Part shown: piece by piece, positions 36,355 through 44,014 of the stretch
How positions within the stretch are numbered: position 1 is the first letter of the stretch
How the letters are laid out: each line of letters starts with the position of its first letter
Source of the DNA: Planktothrix serta PCC 8927
Lineage (GTDB): Bacteria > Cyanobacteriota > Cyanobacteriia > Cyanobacteriales > Microcoleaceae
Length of the DNA: 53,355 nucleotides
Assembly: GCF_900010725.2 (NCBI RefSeq)
Contig: NZ_LR734865.1
Coordinates: 1 to 53,355 of the forward strand
Direction: 5' to 3'
The notes under the pieces: generated by a model
The model's input: the letters and a program-made list of their open reading frames with translations, nothing else
Database searches by the model: none
Told to the model about the DNA's origin: nothing
Made by a program: the position numbers and the translations under genes

Positions 36355-37236
36355 ATGAAAAAACAACAAATTCAGCGCAGTTGTCTAATGGGGTTCATGG
36401 TAGCTACCCTAATCGGCTGTTCTCAACCTCAGACTCCAACCGTTCAAACGTCCACACCGGAACCTCCCCAAACAACTCCAATCACTCCAAATCAAACCAC
36501 AATCGGGGAAGTTGGATCAATGCAATTTCGGGCTAATGGAGAAGATTTTGTGCGAAAAGGATTGGTTTCTAAAGATGGGTGGGAGATCAATTTTGATCAT
36601 GTTTATCTCAACTTTGGTGAAGCAATAGCCTATCAATCTGATCCCCCCTATAATGCGGAAGCCGGAGGAAAACCGATGGCTAAAACTAATATTAGTTTAG
36701 TGGATAAGAAAACCGTTGATTTAGCAGAAGGGGATGAAAATGCTCAGGCTATTATCGTTAATGAAGTTCCGGCTCCTCCTGGCAAGTATAACGCAATTTC
36801 GTGGAATCTGAACAAGGGAACAGAAGGAATATTAGCAGGTCAAGTTATGGTATTAGAAGGGGTGGCAAAAAAAGGGGATCAACAAGTTCCTTTTATCCTT
36901 AAATTTGATCAAGAAATGCAGTTTTTATGTGGAGATTATGTCGGAGAAGAACGCAAGGGAGTTTTGCCACCCGGAGGAAAAGCCGATTTAGAAGCAACCT
37001 TCCATTTTGATCATTTATTTGGAGATGGCAAAATCGCAGCAACGGAGGAACTGAATACAACGGCTTTGGGTTTTGAACCCTTAGCAGCAATTGCTGATCA
37101 GGGAGAATTATCGGCGGATTTACCGACACTTAAACAGAAGTTATCCGATGCGGATTATCAAAAATTAATGGTGATTTTATCCAATATTGGTCATGTTGGG
37201 GAAGGTCATTGTCAAGGATTAACTTTAAATCAGTAA
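36355..37236 (+). CDS. Lipoprotein of unknown function upstream of the Ni/Co transporter
   Basis: Protein of 293 residues with a lipoprotein signal (hydrophobic about 10-22, lipobox LIGC) and a Pro/Thr-rich linker (25-55). The mature domain is beta-rich, with possible metal ligands in FDHVYLNFG, ATFHFDHLFGD and the C-terminal GHVGEGHCQG. The segment NEVPAPPGKYNAISWNLN recalls DUF4382/MbnP-like periplasmic domains. Position at the head of an ECF metal-transport cluster suggests a metal-binding outer or periplasmic component; this is an inference. The next gene follows after 76 bases. Confidence 0.65.
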   Translation: MKKQQIQRSCLMGFMVATLIGCSQPQTPTVQTSTPEPPQTTPITPNQTTIGEVGSMQFRANGEDFVRKGLVSKDGWEINFDHVYLNFGEAIAYQSDPPYNAEAGGKPMAKTNISLVDKKTVDLAEGDENAQAIIVNEVPAPPGKYNAISWNLNKGTEGILAGQVMVLEGVAKKGDQQVPFILKFDQEMQFLCGDYVGEERKGVLPPGGKADLEATFHFDHLFGDGKIAATEELNTTALGFEPLAAIADQGELSADLPTLKQKLSDADYQKLMVILSNIGHVGEGHCQGLTLNQ

Positions 37237-37312
37237 AATCTATTTTCAGGTGTGGGGGATTTTTGGGGATGAAATTTAGATGTCTAGCAGCTTAATTTAG
37301 GAGATCTAATAG

Positions 37313-37828
37313 ATGAAATATAAATGGATTTTTGTCATCCTCTTGTTTCCGATTTTGACGGGACAAGAACGAGCGATCGCTCATGGTGCAAAAGCAGAAT
37401 ATAAAATCACTTCAGCCATTGAAATTCAAGCTGAATATGATTCAGGATTTCCCCTAAAAAATGCCCAGGTCACGATTTATGCCCCCGATAATCCTACCCA
37501 ACCTTGGAAAGAAGGAATAACCGATGCACAAGGCAATTTTACCTTTACACCGGATACCACAAAAACAGGATATTGGGAAGTAAAAGTACGTCAAGCGGGT
37601 CATGGAGCATTAATCACTATTCCGATTGAATCTAACAATTCTATTTCTTCAAAATCTACCCCTTTAACTCAAAATAACGCCGAGTTTAGTCCTCTACAAA
37701 AAGGCGTAATGATTGCTTCTGTAATTTGGGGTTGTATTGGTACTGCTTTATTCTTCCAGCGAACAAAAGCATCCCCTTTATCCTCAGAACCAGGGAGAGA
37801 TATAGTTAACGCTAAATCCCAACGTTAA
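37313..37828 (+). CDS. NikL/NikK-like accessory protein of Ni/Co ECF transporter
   Basis: Protein of 171 residues with a signal peptide (about 1-22), a carboxypeptidase-regulatory-like Ig-fold domain (about 28-100: PLKNAQVTIYAPDNPTQPWKEGITDAQGNFTFTPD, GYWEVKVRQAGHGA) and a C-terminal membrane helix (about 133-152). This is the architecture of the small accessory proteins next to CbiM/NikM-type transporters. His residues in the mature N-terminus (AHGAKAEYK) and RQAGHGA could bind metal. It takes the place of CbiN/NikN, which is absent. Confidence 0.72.
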   Translation: MKYKWIFVILLFPILTGQERAIAHGAKAEYKITSAIEIQAEYDSGFPLKNAQVTIYAPDNPTQPWKEGITDAQGNFTFTPDTTKTGYWEVKVRQAGHGALITIPIESNNSISSKSTPLTQNNAEFSPLQKGVMIASVIWGCIGTALFFQRTKASPLSSEPGRDIVNAKSQR

Positions 37829-37957
37829 GAGCCGAATTAATTCTTTAGATAGAGGAAAATTCAATCCTAATCTGTAGAATTTTATTATCGGTTTAAATAT
37901 TCTGAAATAGAGGTCAGAATAAAATGGAATATCACTATATTTATCGAGGGAGATTTT

Positions 37958-38602
37958 ATGCACATTTCCGAAGGAATTCTTCCCGCTAAAATTCTAATTA
38001 GTGGCTATGCAATCACCAGTTTAACCCTGTGGTATTCCCTCCGACAACTCAATCGACAATCTAATCCCAGTGAGGGAATTCCGCAAGCTGCTTTACTGAC
38101 AGCCGCTTTTTTTGTGGCGTCGGGAATTCATCTTCCTATCCCCCCTGCAAGTGTGCATTTTGTCTTAAATGGACTGTTAGGAGCGGTATTAGGTTGGTAT
38201 GCGTTTCCTGCTATTTTTGTGGGTTTATTATTTCAGGCGGTGATGTTTGGACATGGGGGATTAACAACCCTCGGAATTAATGCAATAATTATGGGAATTC
38301 CAGCTTTAATTGCGGGTTTTATTTTTCATATCCGCAACAAAATCAAGCTGAAACTGAGTGAAAATTTATCCTTAAATTTGTTTGGATTTTTATCGGGTAC
38401 TGTGGGGGTCGGTTTATCGGCTCTTTTATTTTTTAGTATTGTGATTACTCATTTACCCTCAGCTTGGGATCAGGAAACTGAAAAAGTAGCGATTTATGGA
38501 TTAATGTTAGCTCATGTCCCGTTGATTTTTATTGAGGGGATTTTTACAACAATGGTAGTGAATTTTTTACAGCGAGTTAAACCCGAAATCTTAATTAATT
38601 GA
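37958..38602 (+). CDS. cbiM: CbiM/NikM family cobalt/nickel-binding S component
   Basis: Membrane protein of 214 residues with about six or seven helices. The N-terminus MHISEGILP matches the family hallmark in which the amino group and H2 bind the Ni or Co ion; PIPPASVHFVLNGLLGAVLGWYAFPAIFVGLLFQAVMFGHGG contains further conserved histidines. It is the substrate-specific component of an ECF transporter; CbiQ and CbiO follow. Nickel or cobalt cannot be separated from sequence alone; cyanobacteria need cobalt for B12-type cofactors and nickel for urease and hydrogenase. Confidence 0.87.
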   Translation: MHISEGILPAKILISGYAITSLTLWYSLRQLNRQSNPSEGIPQAALLTAAFFVASGIHLPIPPASVHFVLNGLLGAVLGWYAFPAIFVGLLFQAVMFGHGGLTTLGINAIIMGIPALIAGFIFHIRNKIKLKLSENLSLNLFGFLSGTVGVGLSALLFFSIVITHLPSAWDQETEKVAIYGLMLAHVPLIFIEGIFTTMVVNFLQRVKPEILIN

Positions 38603-38623
38603 TCTCTTTCTGTGGTTATCTCC

Positions 38624-39391
38624 ATGAATTTTAGTTTTGATGACTATGCCAATTTTAATTCCCCGGTGCATCGATGGGATGTCCGCACCAAAATTATTGG
38701 GCTATTAGCCTTAATGTTTGCCTTTGCTTCAGTGGAGGATTTGCGGTTAGTCCCAGTCATTTTAACGATTACCGTTTTATTTTATTCCCTGTCCCAACTT
38801 CCCCTAGAATTTCTCCTGCGTCGGTTAACTTATCCGGGTTTTTTCTTAGTAGGGGTGGTGGGATTATTACCGTTTTTGTCAGGAAATACAATTATTTGGC
38901 AGGGAGGGATTATTACCATTAGGCAGGAAGGTTGCCTAGCCCTTTTGTTAATTGTAAGTCGATTTTTAGCGATTTTTACGTTAGGATTAGTCTTATTGGG
39001 AACCAGTTCTTTTTTAACCTTAATAAAAGGATTGCGATCGCTCGGTTTATCTCCGATAATAACGGATATCATGTTAATTTCCTATCGTTATTTATTTGAA
39101 TTAGGACATCAATTCCAAAAAATGCAACGGGCAACCCAATTGCGAGGGTTTCAACCTCGGAATTTAAGTTGGAGGAATTTACAAATTTATGCCGCTTTAA
39201 CGGGAAGTTTGTTAATCAGAAGTTATCAACAATCCCAACAAGTTTACAAAGCCATGCAATTACGAGGATATGGAACCCCAACTCAACCTCGAACTCAAAA
39301 AAAAGTTACCCTAGATGGTTATAGTGCGATCGCCCTATTGCTCACCTTACTAATAGCCTCTAGCTTAATTGGATTGGAACTGTTCCTTTAG
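38624..39391 (+). CDS. cbiQ: CbiQ energy-coupling T component
   Basis: Transmembrane coupling protein of the ECF transporter, 255 residues from ATG 38624 (GTG 38612 is an in-frame alternative). Four or more membrane segments plus the coupling-helix motifs with Ala-Arg-Gly-like signatures: QRATQLRGFQPR and KAMQLRGYGTP, which dock on the ATPase. Its 3' end sits just before or slightly overlaps the CbiO gene, consistent with an operon. Confidence 0.87.
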   Translation: MNFSFDDYANFNSPVHRWDVRTKIIGLLALMFAFASVEDLRLVPVILTITVLFYSLSQLPLEFLLRRLTYPGFFLVGVVGLLPFLSGNTIIWQGGIITIRQEGCLALLLIVSRFLAIFTLGLVLLGTSSFLTLIKGLRSLGLSPIITDIMLISYRYLFELGHQFQKMQRATQLRGFQPRNLSWRNLQIYAALTGSLLIRSYQQSQQVYKAMQLRGYGTPTQPRTQKKVTLDGYSAIALLLTLLIASSLIGLELFL

Positions 39392-39404
39392 TGGATATAT
39401 AACC

Positions 39405-40178
39405 TTGAGTTATTCTTATTTAAACTCCTCTATTTCTGTGGTAGGAGATCCTAAACCTCCTATTCCTGCCGTTGTCGTTCAAGATTTAGTCTTTGGTTAT
39501 CTACAGCAAGATCCAATTTTGCAAGGGATTTCCTTTTCTTTAACCGCCGGAGAACGAATTGCCTTATTGGGACAAACGGGAACCGGAAAAAGTACCTTAA
39601 TGGAAAATTTAATTGGGTTAAAACAACCGAATTCCGGCCAAATTTGGATTCAAGGAATTCCTGTTCAACTGACTACTTTACCCGAAGTCCGGCGACGGGT
39701 GGGATTTTGTTTTCAAGATCCTGATGATCAACTGTTTATGCCTACTATTTTAGAAGATGTGATGTTTGGCCCTGGCAATTATGGCGTTGACCCTGAGCAA
39801 GCCTTGGCGCAAGCCTCTCGTCTGTTAGCCGATTTTGGGCTGGCTGACTGTGTAAACCGCTCCGTTTATGAATTATCGGGGGGACAAAAACGACTGGCGG
39901 CTTTAGCGGCGGTTTTAGCTTTAGAACCTGCTATTTTAATTTTGGATGAACCTACCAATGGCCTTGATCCCTGGTGGCGTCGGGAACTGGCACAAATTTT
40001 ATCCCAACTTCCCGTTGAAGTCATGTTAATTGCCTCCCACGATTTACAATGGATTTCCCAAGTCACCCAACGGGCTATGATTCTCAAACAGGGAACTATT
40101 CAGGTTGATCAACCCACTGAAGAATTGTTGCAAGATCGCTATACCCTAGAACAGTGTGGTTTACCGTTAGATTATTAA
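39405..40178 (+). CDS. cbiO: CbiO ATPase of Ni/Co ECF transporter
   Basis: ABC ATPase of 257 residues from TTG 39405. Walker A GQTGTGKST, Q-loop region FCFQDPDDQLF, signature LSGGQKRLAAL, Walker B AILILDEPTNGLDP and switch His in IASHDL are all present. The QDPDDQLF segment is typical of ECF-type ATPases. Start is uncertain: no ATG lies upstream of the conserved part, and TTG 39369, TTG 39405 and GTG 39438 are all in frame. TTG 39405 lies 14 bases after the cbiQ stop. A single ATPase gene implies a homodimer. Confidence 0.87.
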   Translation: MSYSYLNSSISVVGDPKPPIPAVVVQDLVFGYLQQDPILQGISFSLTAGERIALLGQTGTGKSTLMENLIGLKQPNSGQIWIQGIPVQLTTLPEVRRRVGFCFQDPDDQLFMPTILEDVMFGPGNYGVDPEQALAQASRLLADFGLADCVNRSVYELSGGQKRLAALAAVLALEPAILILDEPTNGLDPWWRRELAQILSQLPVEVMLIASHDLQWISQVTQRAMILKQGTIQVDQPTEELLQDRYTLEQCGLPLDY

Positions 40179-40311
40179 GCGTTCTGAAACAGTCCCCGTC
40201 TGTCAATTGGCTGAAAATTGAGTCCCAAATCGTCTAATTCTGACAAAAACCTGTTCTCTCTCGCTTAAAATCGATTGGTACTGCACATTTTTTTAAACAA
40301 GGAGACGAAAA

Positions 40312-40728
40312 ATGCAAGAACCCACGAAGATCACGGACACATCCACGTCTAGCGGAGCAAAAATAGACGTGACTGTGGAAACTGGCGGTGCAATTACCTC
40401 CACTCCAGCCAATGCCCAGTTTGATGAAATTAAAGAAAAAGTTGTGGTGGTTTTATCGGAACTTCCGGGTTATATCTCTAGTTTTTTTGGCTCCTACCAA
40501 AAACCGATTATTACCGTTGTTCTGATTTTAGCTACTATTGTCACCCTCAAGGTATTATTTGCGGTCATTGATGCTCTCAATGATGTCCCTCTTTTAGCTC
40601 CCACCTTTGAATTAATTGGCATGGGATATACTGCTTGGTTTGTTTACCGCTACTTACTAAAAGCTTCAACCCGTCAAGAATTAGTTCAAGAATTTAATTC
40701 CTACAAAGAACAAATCACTGGAGACTAA
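40312..40728 (+). CDS. CAAD-domain thylakoid membrane protein, CURT1-like
   Basis: Protein of 138 residues. A Thr/Ser-rich N-terminus (1-40) precedes an amphipathic helix (about 42-62), two membrane helices (about 63-83 and 93-115) and a C-terminal amphipathic helix. The sequence LLAPTFELIGMGYTAWFVYRYLL is the CAAD/CURT1 signature. CURT1 proteins curve thylakoid membranes; other CAAD domains anchor aminoacyl-tRNA synthetases. As a stand-alone copy, CURT1-type is likely. A perfect AAGGAGAC ribosome-binding site precedes the ATG. Confidence 0.82.
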   Translation: MQEPTKITDTSTSSGAKIDVTVETGGAITSTPANAQFDEIKEKVVVVLSELPGYISSFFGSYQKPIITVVLILATIVTLKVLFAVIDALNDVPLLAPTFELIGMGYTAWFVYRYLLKASTRQELVQEFNSYKEQITGD

Positions 40729-40742
40729 CTTTAGATATAGGA

Positions 40743-40775
<33 letters not shown>

Positions 40776-40805
40776 TTAATGATTTACCCCTGCTCCCCCT
40801 GCTCC

Positions 40806-41591
40806 CTATTTCTTCTTCCCCTTGGTTCCATTTCCATCAACAGAAGACTCTGTAGGGATGGCGGGGTCATCTAGTTTGCCTTTTCCATTCCCCGGAAGTT
40901 CCAGACAATACCCTGCACCATAGACCGTTTTAATATATCGAGGATGACGAGGATCAGGTTCCATCTTGGTGCGGAGATGACGAATATGAACTCGGATCGT
41001 TTCGATATCGTCATTGGGGTCATAACCCCAAACTTCTTTTAAAATTTCACTGGGAGCAACGGTTTGACCATGACGTTGTAGCAAGCAGTGTAAGAGTTCA
41101 AATTCCAAATGGGTTAACTTGACGGTCTTCTCAAACCAAATCGCCTCAAACCGCTCAGGAACTAATGTTAGAGAACCGTAGCTCAGGATTTCACTATGTT
41201 TAGCCGCTTGCGGAATGCGATCAGTTCGTCGCAACAGTGCTCTCACCCGTGCCAACATTTCTTCTAATTCAAACGGTTTGGTTAGATAATCATCCGCACC
41301 CGCATTAAACCCTTCGACTTTGTTTTGGGTTTGTCCCAAAGCGGTTAACATCAGGACGGGAATATCTGCGGTGCGTTCATCCCGACGCAGACGTTGGCAG
41401 ACGGTAAACCCATCGACTTTGGGTAACATCAAATCCAATATAATCAAGTCGGGCAACAATTGCATTGCCAGAGCTTGTCCTTTTATGCCATCTTCTGCTT
41501 GGCTAACTTCGTAACCAGCCATTTCTAGGTTGATGGCTACCAGTTCCGCGATCGCAGGGTCATCATCTATGACTAATATCCGGGGCATCAT
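40806..41591 (-). CDS. rpaA: OmpR-family response regulator RpaA
   Basis: DNA-binding response regulator of 261 residues. Receiver domain at about 3-120 with D10-D11 and phospho-acceptor D53 ([13 protein letters not shown]); winged-helix output domain at about 145-245 ([34 protein letters not shown]). The sequence between, [22 protein letters not shown], and the ending [16 protein letters not shown] match RpaA rather than RpaB. RpaA is the main output regulator of the KaiABC circadian clock, activated by SasA. The last ~18 residues are a charged, Lys-rich tail. It is divergent from gvpA with a 259-base shared promoter region. Confidence 0.88.
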   Translation of the reverse strand: MMPRILVIDDDPAIAELVAINLEMAGYEVSQAEDGIKGQALAMQLLPDLIILDLMLPKVDGFTVCQRLRRDERTADIPVLMLTALGQTQNKVEGFNAGADDYLTKPFELEEMLARVRALLRRTDRIPQAAKHSEILSYGSLTLVPERFEAIWFEKTVKLTHLEFELLHCLLQRHGQTVAPSEILKEVWGYDPNDDIETIRVHIRHLRTKMEPDPRHPRYIKTVYGAGYCLELPGNGKGKLDDPAIPTESSVDGNGTKGKKK

Positions 41592-41680
41592 TTACTCTAG
41601 TAATTTGGGCTACGGTCTTCACAGTGTAAGTGAATTGGGTTCCATAATAGAATAGTAAAAAATTTTAAACTTTTGTTAGA

Positions 41681-41696
41681 ACATTTTGGAAAATGT
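41681..41696. promoter_or_regulatory. Palindrome in the rpaA-gvpA intergenic region
   Basis: Arms ACATTTT and AAAATGT around GG, about 90 bases upstream of rpaA and 155 bases upstream of gvpA. It is a candidate operator for either gene; no known consensus was matched. Confidence 0.35.
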
Positions 41697-41782
41697 AAAG
41701 TTTGATGAACAAAAGGCCACCCCCATATCAGCAATTGTAAAAAGAAGTAACAAACAGGACTCAAAACTGTCCCTCTTCAGGG

Positions 41783-41788
41783 TATGAT
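41783..41788 (+). promoter_or_regulatory. Candidate -10 box of gvpA
   Basis: TATGAT resembles the sigma-70 -10 consensus and would give a leader of about 55 bases. No good -35 hexamer lies at 16-18 bases upstream, so an activator would be needed if this is real. The ribosome-binding site AAGGAG at 41836-41841 lies at good distance from the ATG. Confidence 0.35.
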
Positions 41789-41850
41789 GATCGTAAAGGG
41801 CTGTATCAGGATATACCCAGTTCTTTAAACCAAAAAGGAGCAATAGACTC

Positions 41851-42069
41851 ATGGCTGTTGAAAAAGTGAACTCATCCTCCAGTCTGGCTGAAGTGATTGA
41901 TCGGATCTTAGATAAAGGTATTGTCATTGACGCTTGGGTGCGTGTTTCCCTGGTTGGGATCGAACTTATAGCGATAGAAGCGAGAATCGTGATCGCCTCT
42001 GTAGAAACCTATCTGAAATATGCAGAAGCCGTTGGTTTAACCGCACAAGCGGCTGTTCCTGCGGTTTAA
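41851..42069 (+). CDS. gvpA: Gas vesicle structural protein GvpA
   Basis: Main shell protein of the gas vesicle, 72 residues, with the near-invariant core [53 protein letters not shown]. It assembles into the ribs of the hollow, gas-permeable cylinder that gives buoyancy. Strong ribosome-binding site (AAAAAGGAG). Only one copy lies in this window, while gas-vacuolate cyanobacteria often have several. An IS607-type element and a hairpin separate it from gvpC. Confidence 0.97.
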   Translation: MAVEKVNSSSSLAEVIDRILDKGIVIDAWVRVSLVGIELIAIEARIVIASVETYLKYAEAVGLTAQAAVPAV

Positions 42070-42119
42070 GATTGACGAAATCGGCAACGGGTATGGAGCC
42101 AAAAAAAGCACAGTGATCT

Positions 42120-42146
42120 GCTAAAGTCATCAAAGACTCCTTTAGC
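42120..42146 (+). terminator. Hairpin downstream of gvpA
   Basis: Arms GCTAAAG (42120-42126) and CTTTAGC (42140-42146) around 13 bases. It may partly terminate transcription after gvpA so that shell protein is made in excess over GvpC. No T run follows, so it could instead stabilise the gvpA mRNA end. Confidence 0.45.
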
Positions 42147-42323
42147 TGGTCATTGTTGGCTAGGGTAACGTTTTATACGGTTGAGCGAGTCAGGGTGTAA
42201 GTTGAATTAACGGGATCATTCGTCCCATACCCAATGCCCAATACTACACAACCCAGCGACACGAGGGTTATTCAACAGTGTAAGTTTTGTTAACAGACGC
42301 TCATGTATGCTATAGTTTAAGCC

Positions 42324-42899
42324 ATGGCATACATACCACTCAGGAAAGCGGTCGAATTTCTGGGTCTGCATCCCAATACGTTGAGAAAATACGCCGATGA
42401 AGGCAAGATCAAAAGCATCAAAAACCCAGCAGGGCAAAGGCTCTACGATGTTGAATCCTATGTCCGGGATACAGTGGTCGCTACCACTGTTTGCTACTGC
42501 CGAGTCAGTTCAACAAAACAACAAGATGATCTCGACAGACAAGTCGCCTATATGCAATCCATTTATCCAGACGCAGAAATTGTCCGAGATATCGGTTCAG
42601 GACTTAATTTCAAAAGAAAAGGATTGCAAGGGTTACTGGTCAGACTTATGCGAGGTGATCAGCTCACAATTGTTGTTGCCTGTCGAGACAGATTATGTCG
42701 ATTCGGATTTGAACTATTCGAGTTTATGGCAGAACAAAACGGTGGAAGCATCATGGTTCTCGAAAACTCTGTACATTGTCCAGAAGCCGAACTCACAGGG
42801 GATCTTCTCTCCATCCTTCACGTCTTTTCTGGTCGGATGCACGGACTCAGAAGTTACAGCCAAAAAATCAAAGAAGATCCGAATCTACCTAAACCCTGA
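42324..42899 (+). CDS. tnpA: IS607-family serine recombinase TnpA
   Basis: Transposase of 191 residues. N-terminal MerR-like helix-turn-helix (about 4-48: IPLRKAVEFLGLHPNTLRKYADEG, AGQRLYDVESY), then a serine-resolvase catalytic domain with CYCRVSSTKQQDDLDRQ (nucleophilic Ser in VSS), DIGSGLNFKRKGLQ and VACRDRLCRFGFELFE. It catalyses excision and insertion through a circular intermediate. Its 3' end overlaps the start of tnpB by about 150 bases in another frame. Full length, no frameshift. Confidence 0.92.
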   Translation: MAYIPLRKAVEFLGLHPNTLRKYADEGKIKSIKNPAGQRLYDVESYVRDTVVATTVCYCRVSSTKQQDDLDRQVAYMQSIYPDAEIVRDIGSGLNFKRKGLQGLLVRLMRGDQLTIVVACRDRLCRFGFELFEFMAEQNGGSIMVLENSVHCPEAELTGDLLSILHVFSGRMHGLRSYSQKIKEDPNLPKP

Positions 42900-43980
42900 A
42901 CAAAAAGGATTGCTCAAACAATGGTTCGGAGTTAGTAGATTTGTCTACAACGAAACCCTTAAATATTTGCAGCAACCTGACACAAAAGCGAACTGGATGG
43001 CGATTAAAACAGGAATCTTAAAGGGATTACCTGAATGGGCTAAACCTGTCCCTTATCAAATTAAATCAATAGCCATCAAAGATGCTTGTTTAGCTGTCAA
43101 AGCCGCTAAAAAAGGGTTTAAGGCAGATGGTAAGATTCGTCAATGCAAATTTCGCAGTCGTAAAGATGTAAAGCAATCAATTTACATCCCTAAATCAGCG
43201 ATTAAAGATTGTGGAATTTACCACAGTATATTAGGAGGGTGTAAATTTAAAGAATTACTTCCCGACAATTTTAGCGATGGTCGATTAACGTTAATTTATG
43301 GCGAGTATTACTTGACCATCTCCACAAAAGTACAACAACTAAATTCCGAGAATCAAGGGAGAGTTGTTGCCTTAGATCCTGGTGTTCGTACATTCATGAC
43401 ATTTTTTTCTGAAACATCTTTTGGCTGGCTAGGTCAAGACTCTAACTTGCAGATTCAGAAATTATGTTTCCAGTTAGACAAATTAGTTTCCCAATTATCA
43501 AAAGCCAAGTGTAAACAGAAAAGAAATCTCAAAAAAGCAGCGAGTAGACTTCGTTGTAAAATCCAGAACTTCGTCAAGGAATTACATCATAAAACAGCTA
43601 GATTTTTAGTGGAAAACTTTGATGTAATTTTACTTCCCACGTTTGAAACATCACAGATGGTTTCTAAGTCCAGACGTAAACTTAGAAACAAATCTGTCAG
43701 GCAAATGCTGACTCTAAGCCATTATGAGTTTAAGCAATTTCTGAAGTGGAAGGCTTGGGAAAACCATAAAGTTGTGATTGATTGTAACGAAGCCTATACT
43801 TCTAAAACGGTGTCATGGACAGGTGAAATTATCAATAATTTAGGTGGAGCAAAAACGATTAAGTCAAACTCCACCCAGTTAAAAATGGACAGAGATCTAA
43901 ATGGTGCGCGAGGGATCTTCCTTCGTGCATTGGTTGATACGCCTTGGTTGAGAGAGTATCTTAACTTATGTGTTTGTTAG
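42742..43980 (+). CDS. tnpB: IS607-associated TnpB RNA-guided nuclease, zinc-ribbon cysteines missing
   Basis: Protein of 412 residues if it starts at GTG 42742. The open frame continues to 42397, but homologous-looking sequence starts only near KKSKKIRIYLNPEQK (about nt 42860), so the start is uncertain. RuvC residues are present: Asp in VALDPGVRTF (nt 43375), Glu in LLPTFETS, and Asp in MDRDLNGARG. The usual zinc-ribbon between the last two, with two CxxC pairs, is absent: the region reads EAYTSKTVSWTGEIINNLGGAK. TnpB proteins are guided by an omega-RNA made from the 3' end of the gene and the right end, which here runs into the gvpC leader. There is no ATG near the conserved N-terminus, suggesting coupling to tnpA translation. 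Confidence 0.85.
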   Translation: MEASWFSKTLYIVQKPNSQGIFSPSFTSFLVGCTDSEVTAKKSKKIRIYLNPEQKGLLKQWFGVSRFVYNETLKYLQQPDTKANWMAIKTGILKGLPEWAKPVPYQIKSIAIKDACLAVKAAKKGFKADGKIRQCKFRSRKDVKQSIYIPKSAIKDCGIYHSILGGCKFKELLPDNFSDGRLTLIYGEYYLTISTKVQQLNSENQGRVVALDPGVRTFMTFFSETSFGWLGQDSNLQIQKLCFQLDKLVSQLSKAKCKQKRNLKKAASRLRCKIQNFVKELHHKTARFLVENFDVILLPTFETSQMVSKSRRKLRNKSVRQMLTLSHYEFKQFLKWKAWENHKVVIDCNEAYTSKTVSWTGEIINNLGGAKTIKSNSTQLKMDRDLNGARGIFLRALVDTPWLREYLNLCVC

Positions 43981-43994
43981 CAAATGTTAGCAAA
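43975..43994. repeat. 10-bp tandem direct repeat at tnpB stop
   Basis: Two adjacent copies of TGTTAGCAAA (43975-43984 and 43985-43994). The first copy contains the TAG stop of tnpB. A related TTGTTAACA occurs upstream of tnpA at about 42288. Could be recombinase or omega-RNA end sequence. Confidence 0.6.
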
Positions 43995-44014
43995 AAAGTA
44001 TCGGTTTGGAAATT

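Larger units (their letters stand above)
42270..43995 (+). mobile_element. IS607-family insertion element (tnpA + tnpB), approximate limits
   Basis: Two overlapping genes, a MerR-type serine recombinase and TnpB, form a typical IS607-family element lying between gvpA and gvpC. Both reading frames look intact. IS607 elements have neither inverted ends nor target duplications, so the limits given are estimates: the left end lies between the gvpA hairpin and tnpA. The right end must lie between the tnpB stop (43980) and the gvpC start (44015). A 10-bp tandem direct repeat TGTTAGCAAA at 43975-43994 spans the tnpB stop codon and may be part of the right end. Confidence 0.75.

Noticed and set aside
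42216-42437. 73-residue minus-strand ORF over the start of tnpA
   Set aside because: Antisense to tnpA, with no recognisable domain or start signal.
42397-42741. Long N-terminal extension of TnpB
   Set aside because: This part of the open frame overlaps tnpA and has no TnpB-like sequence; the protein more likely starts at or after GTG 42742.
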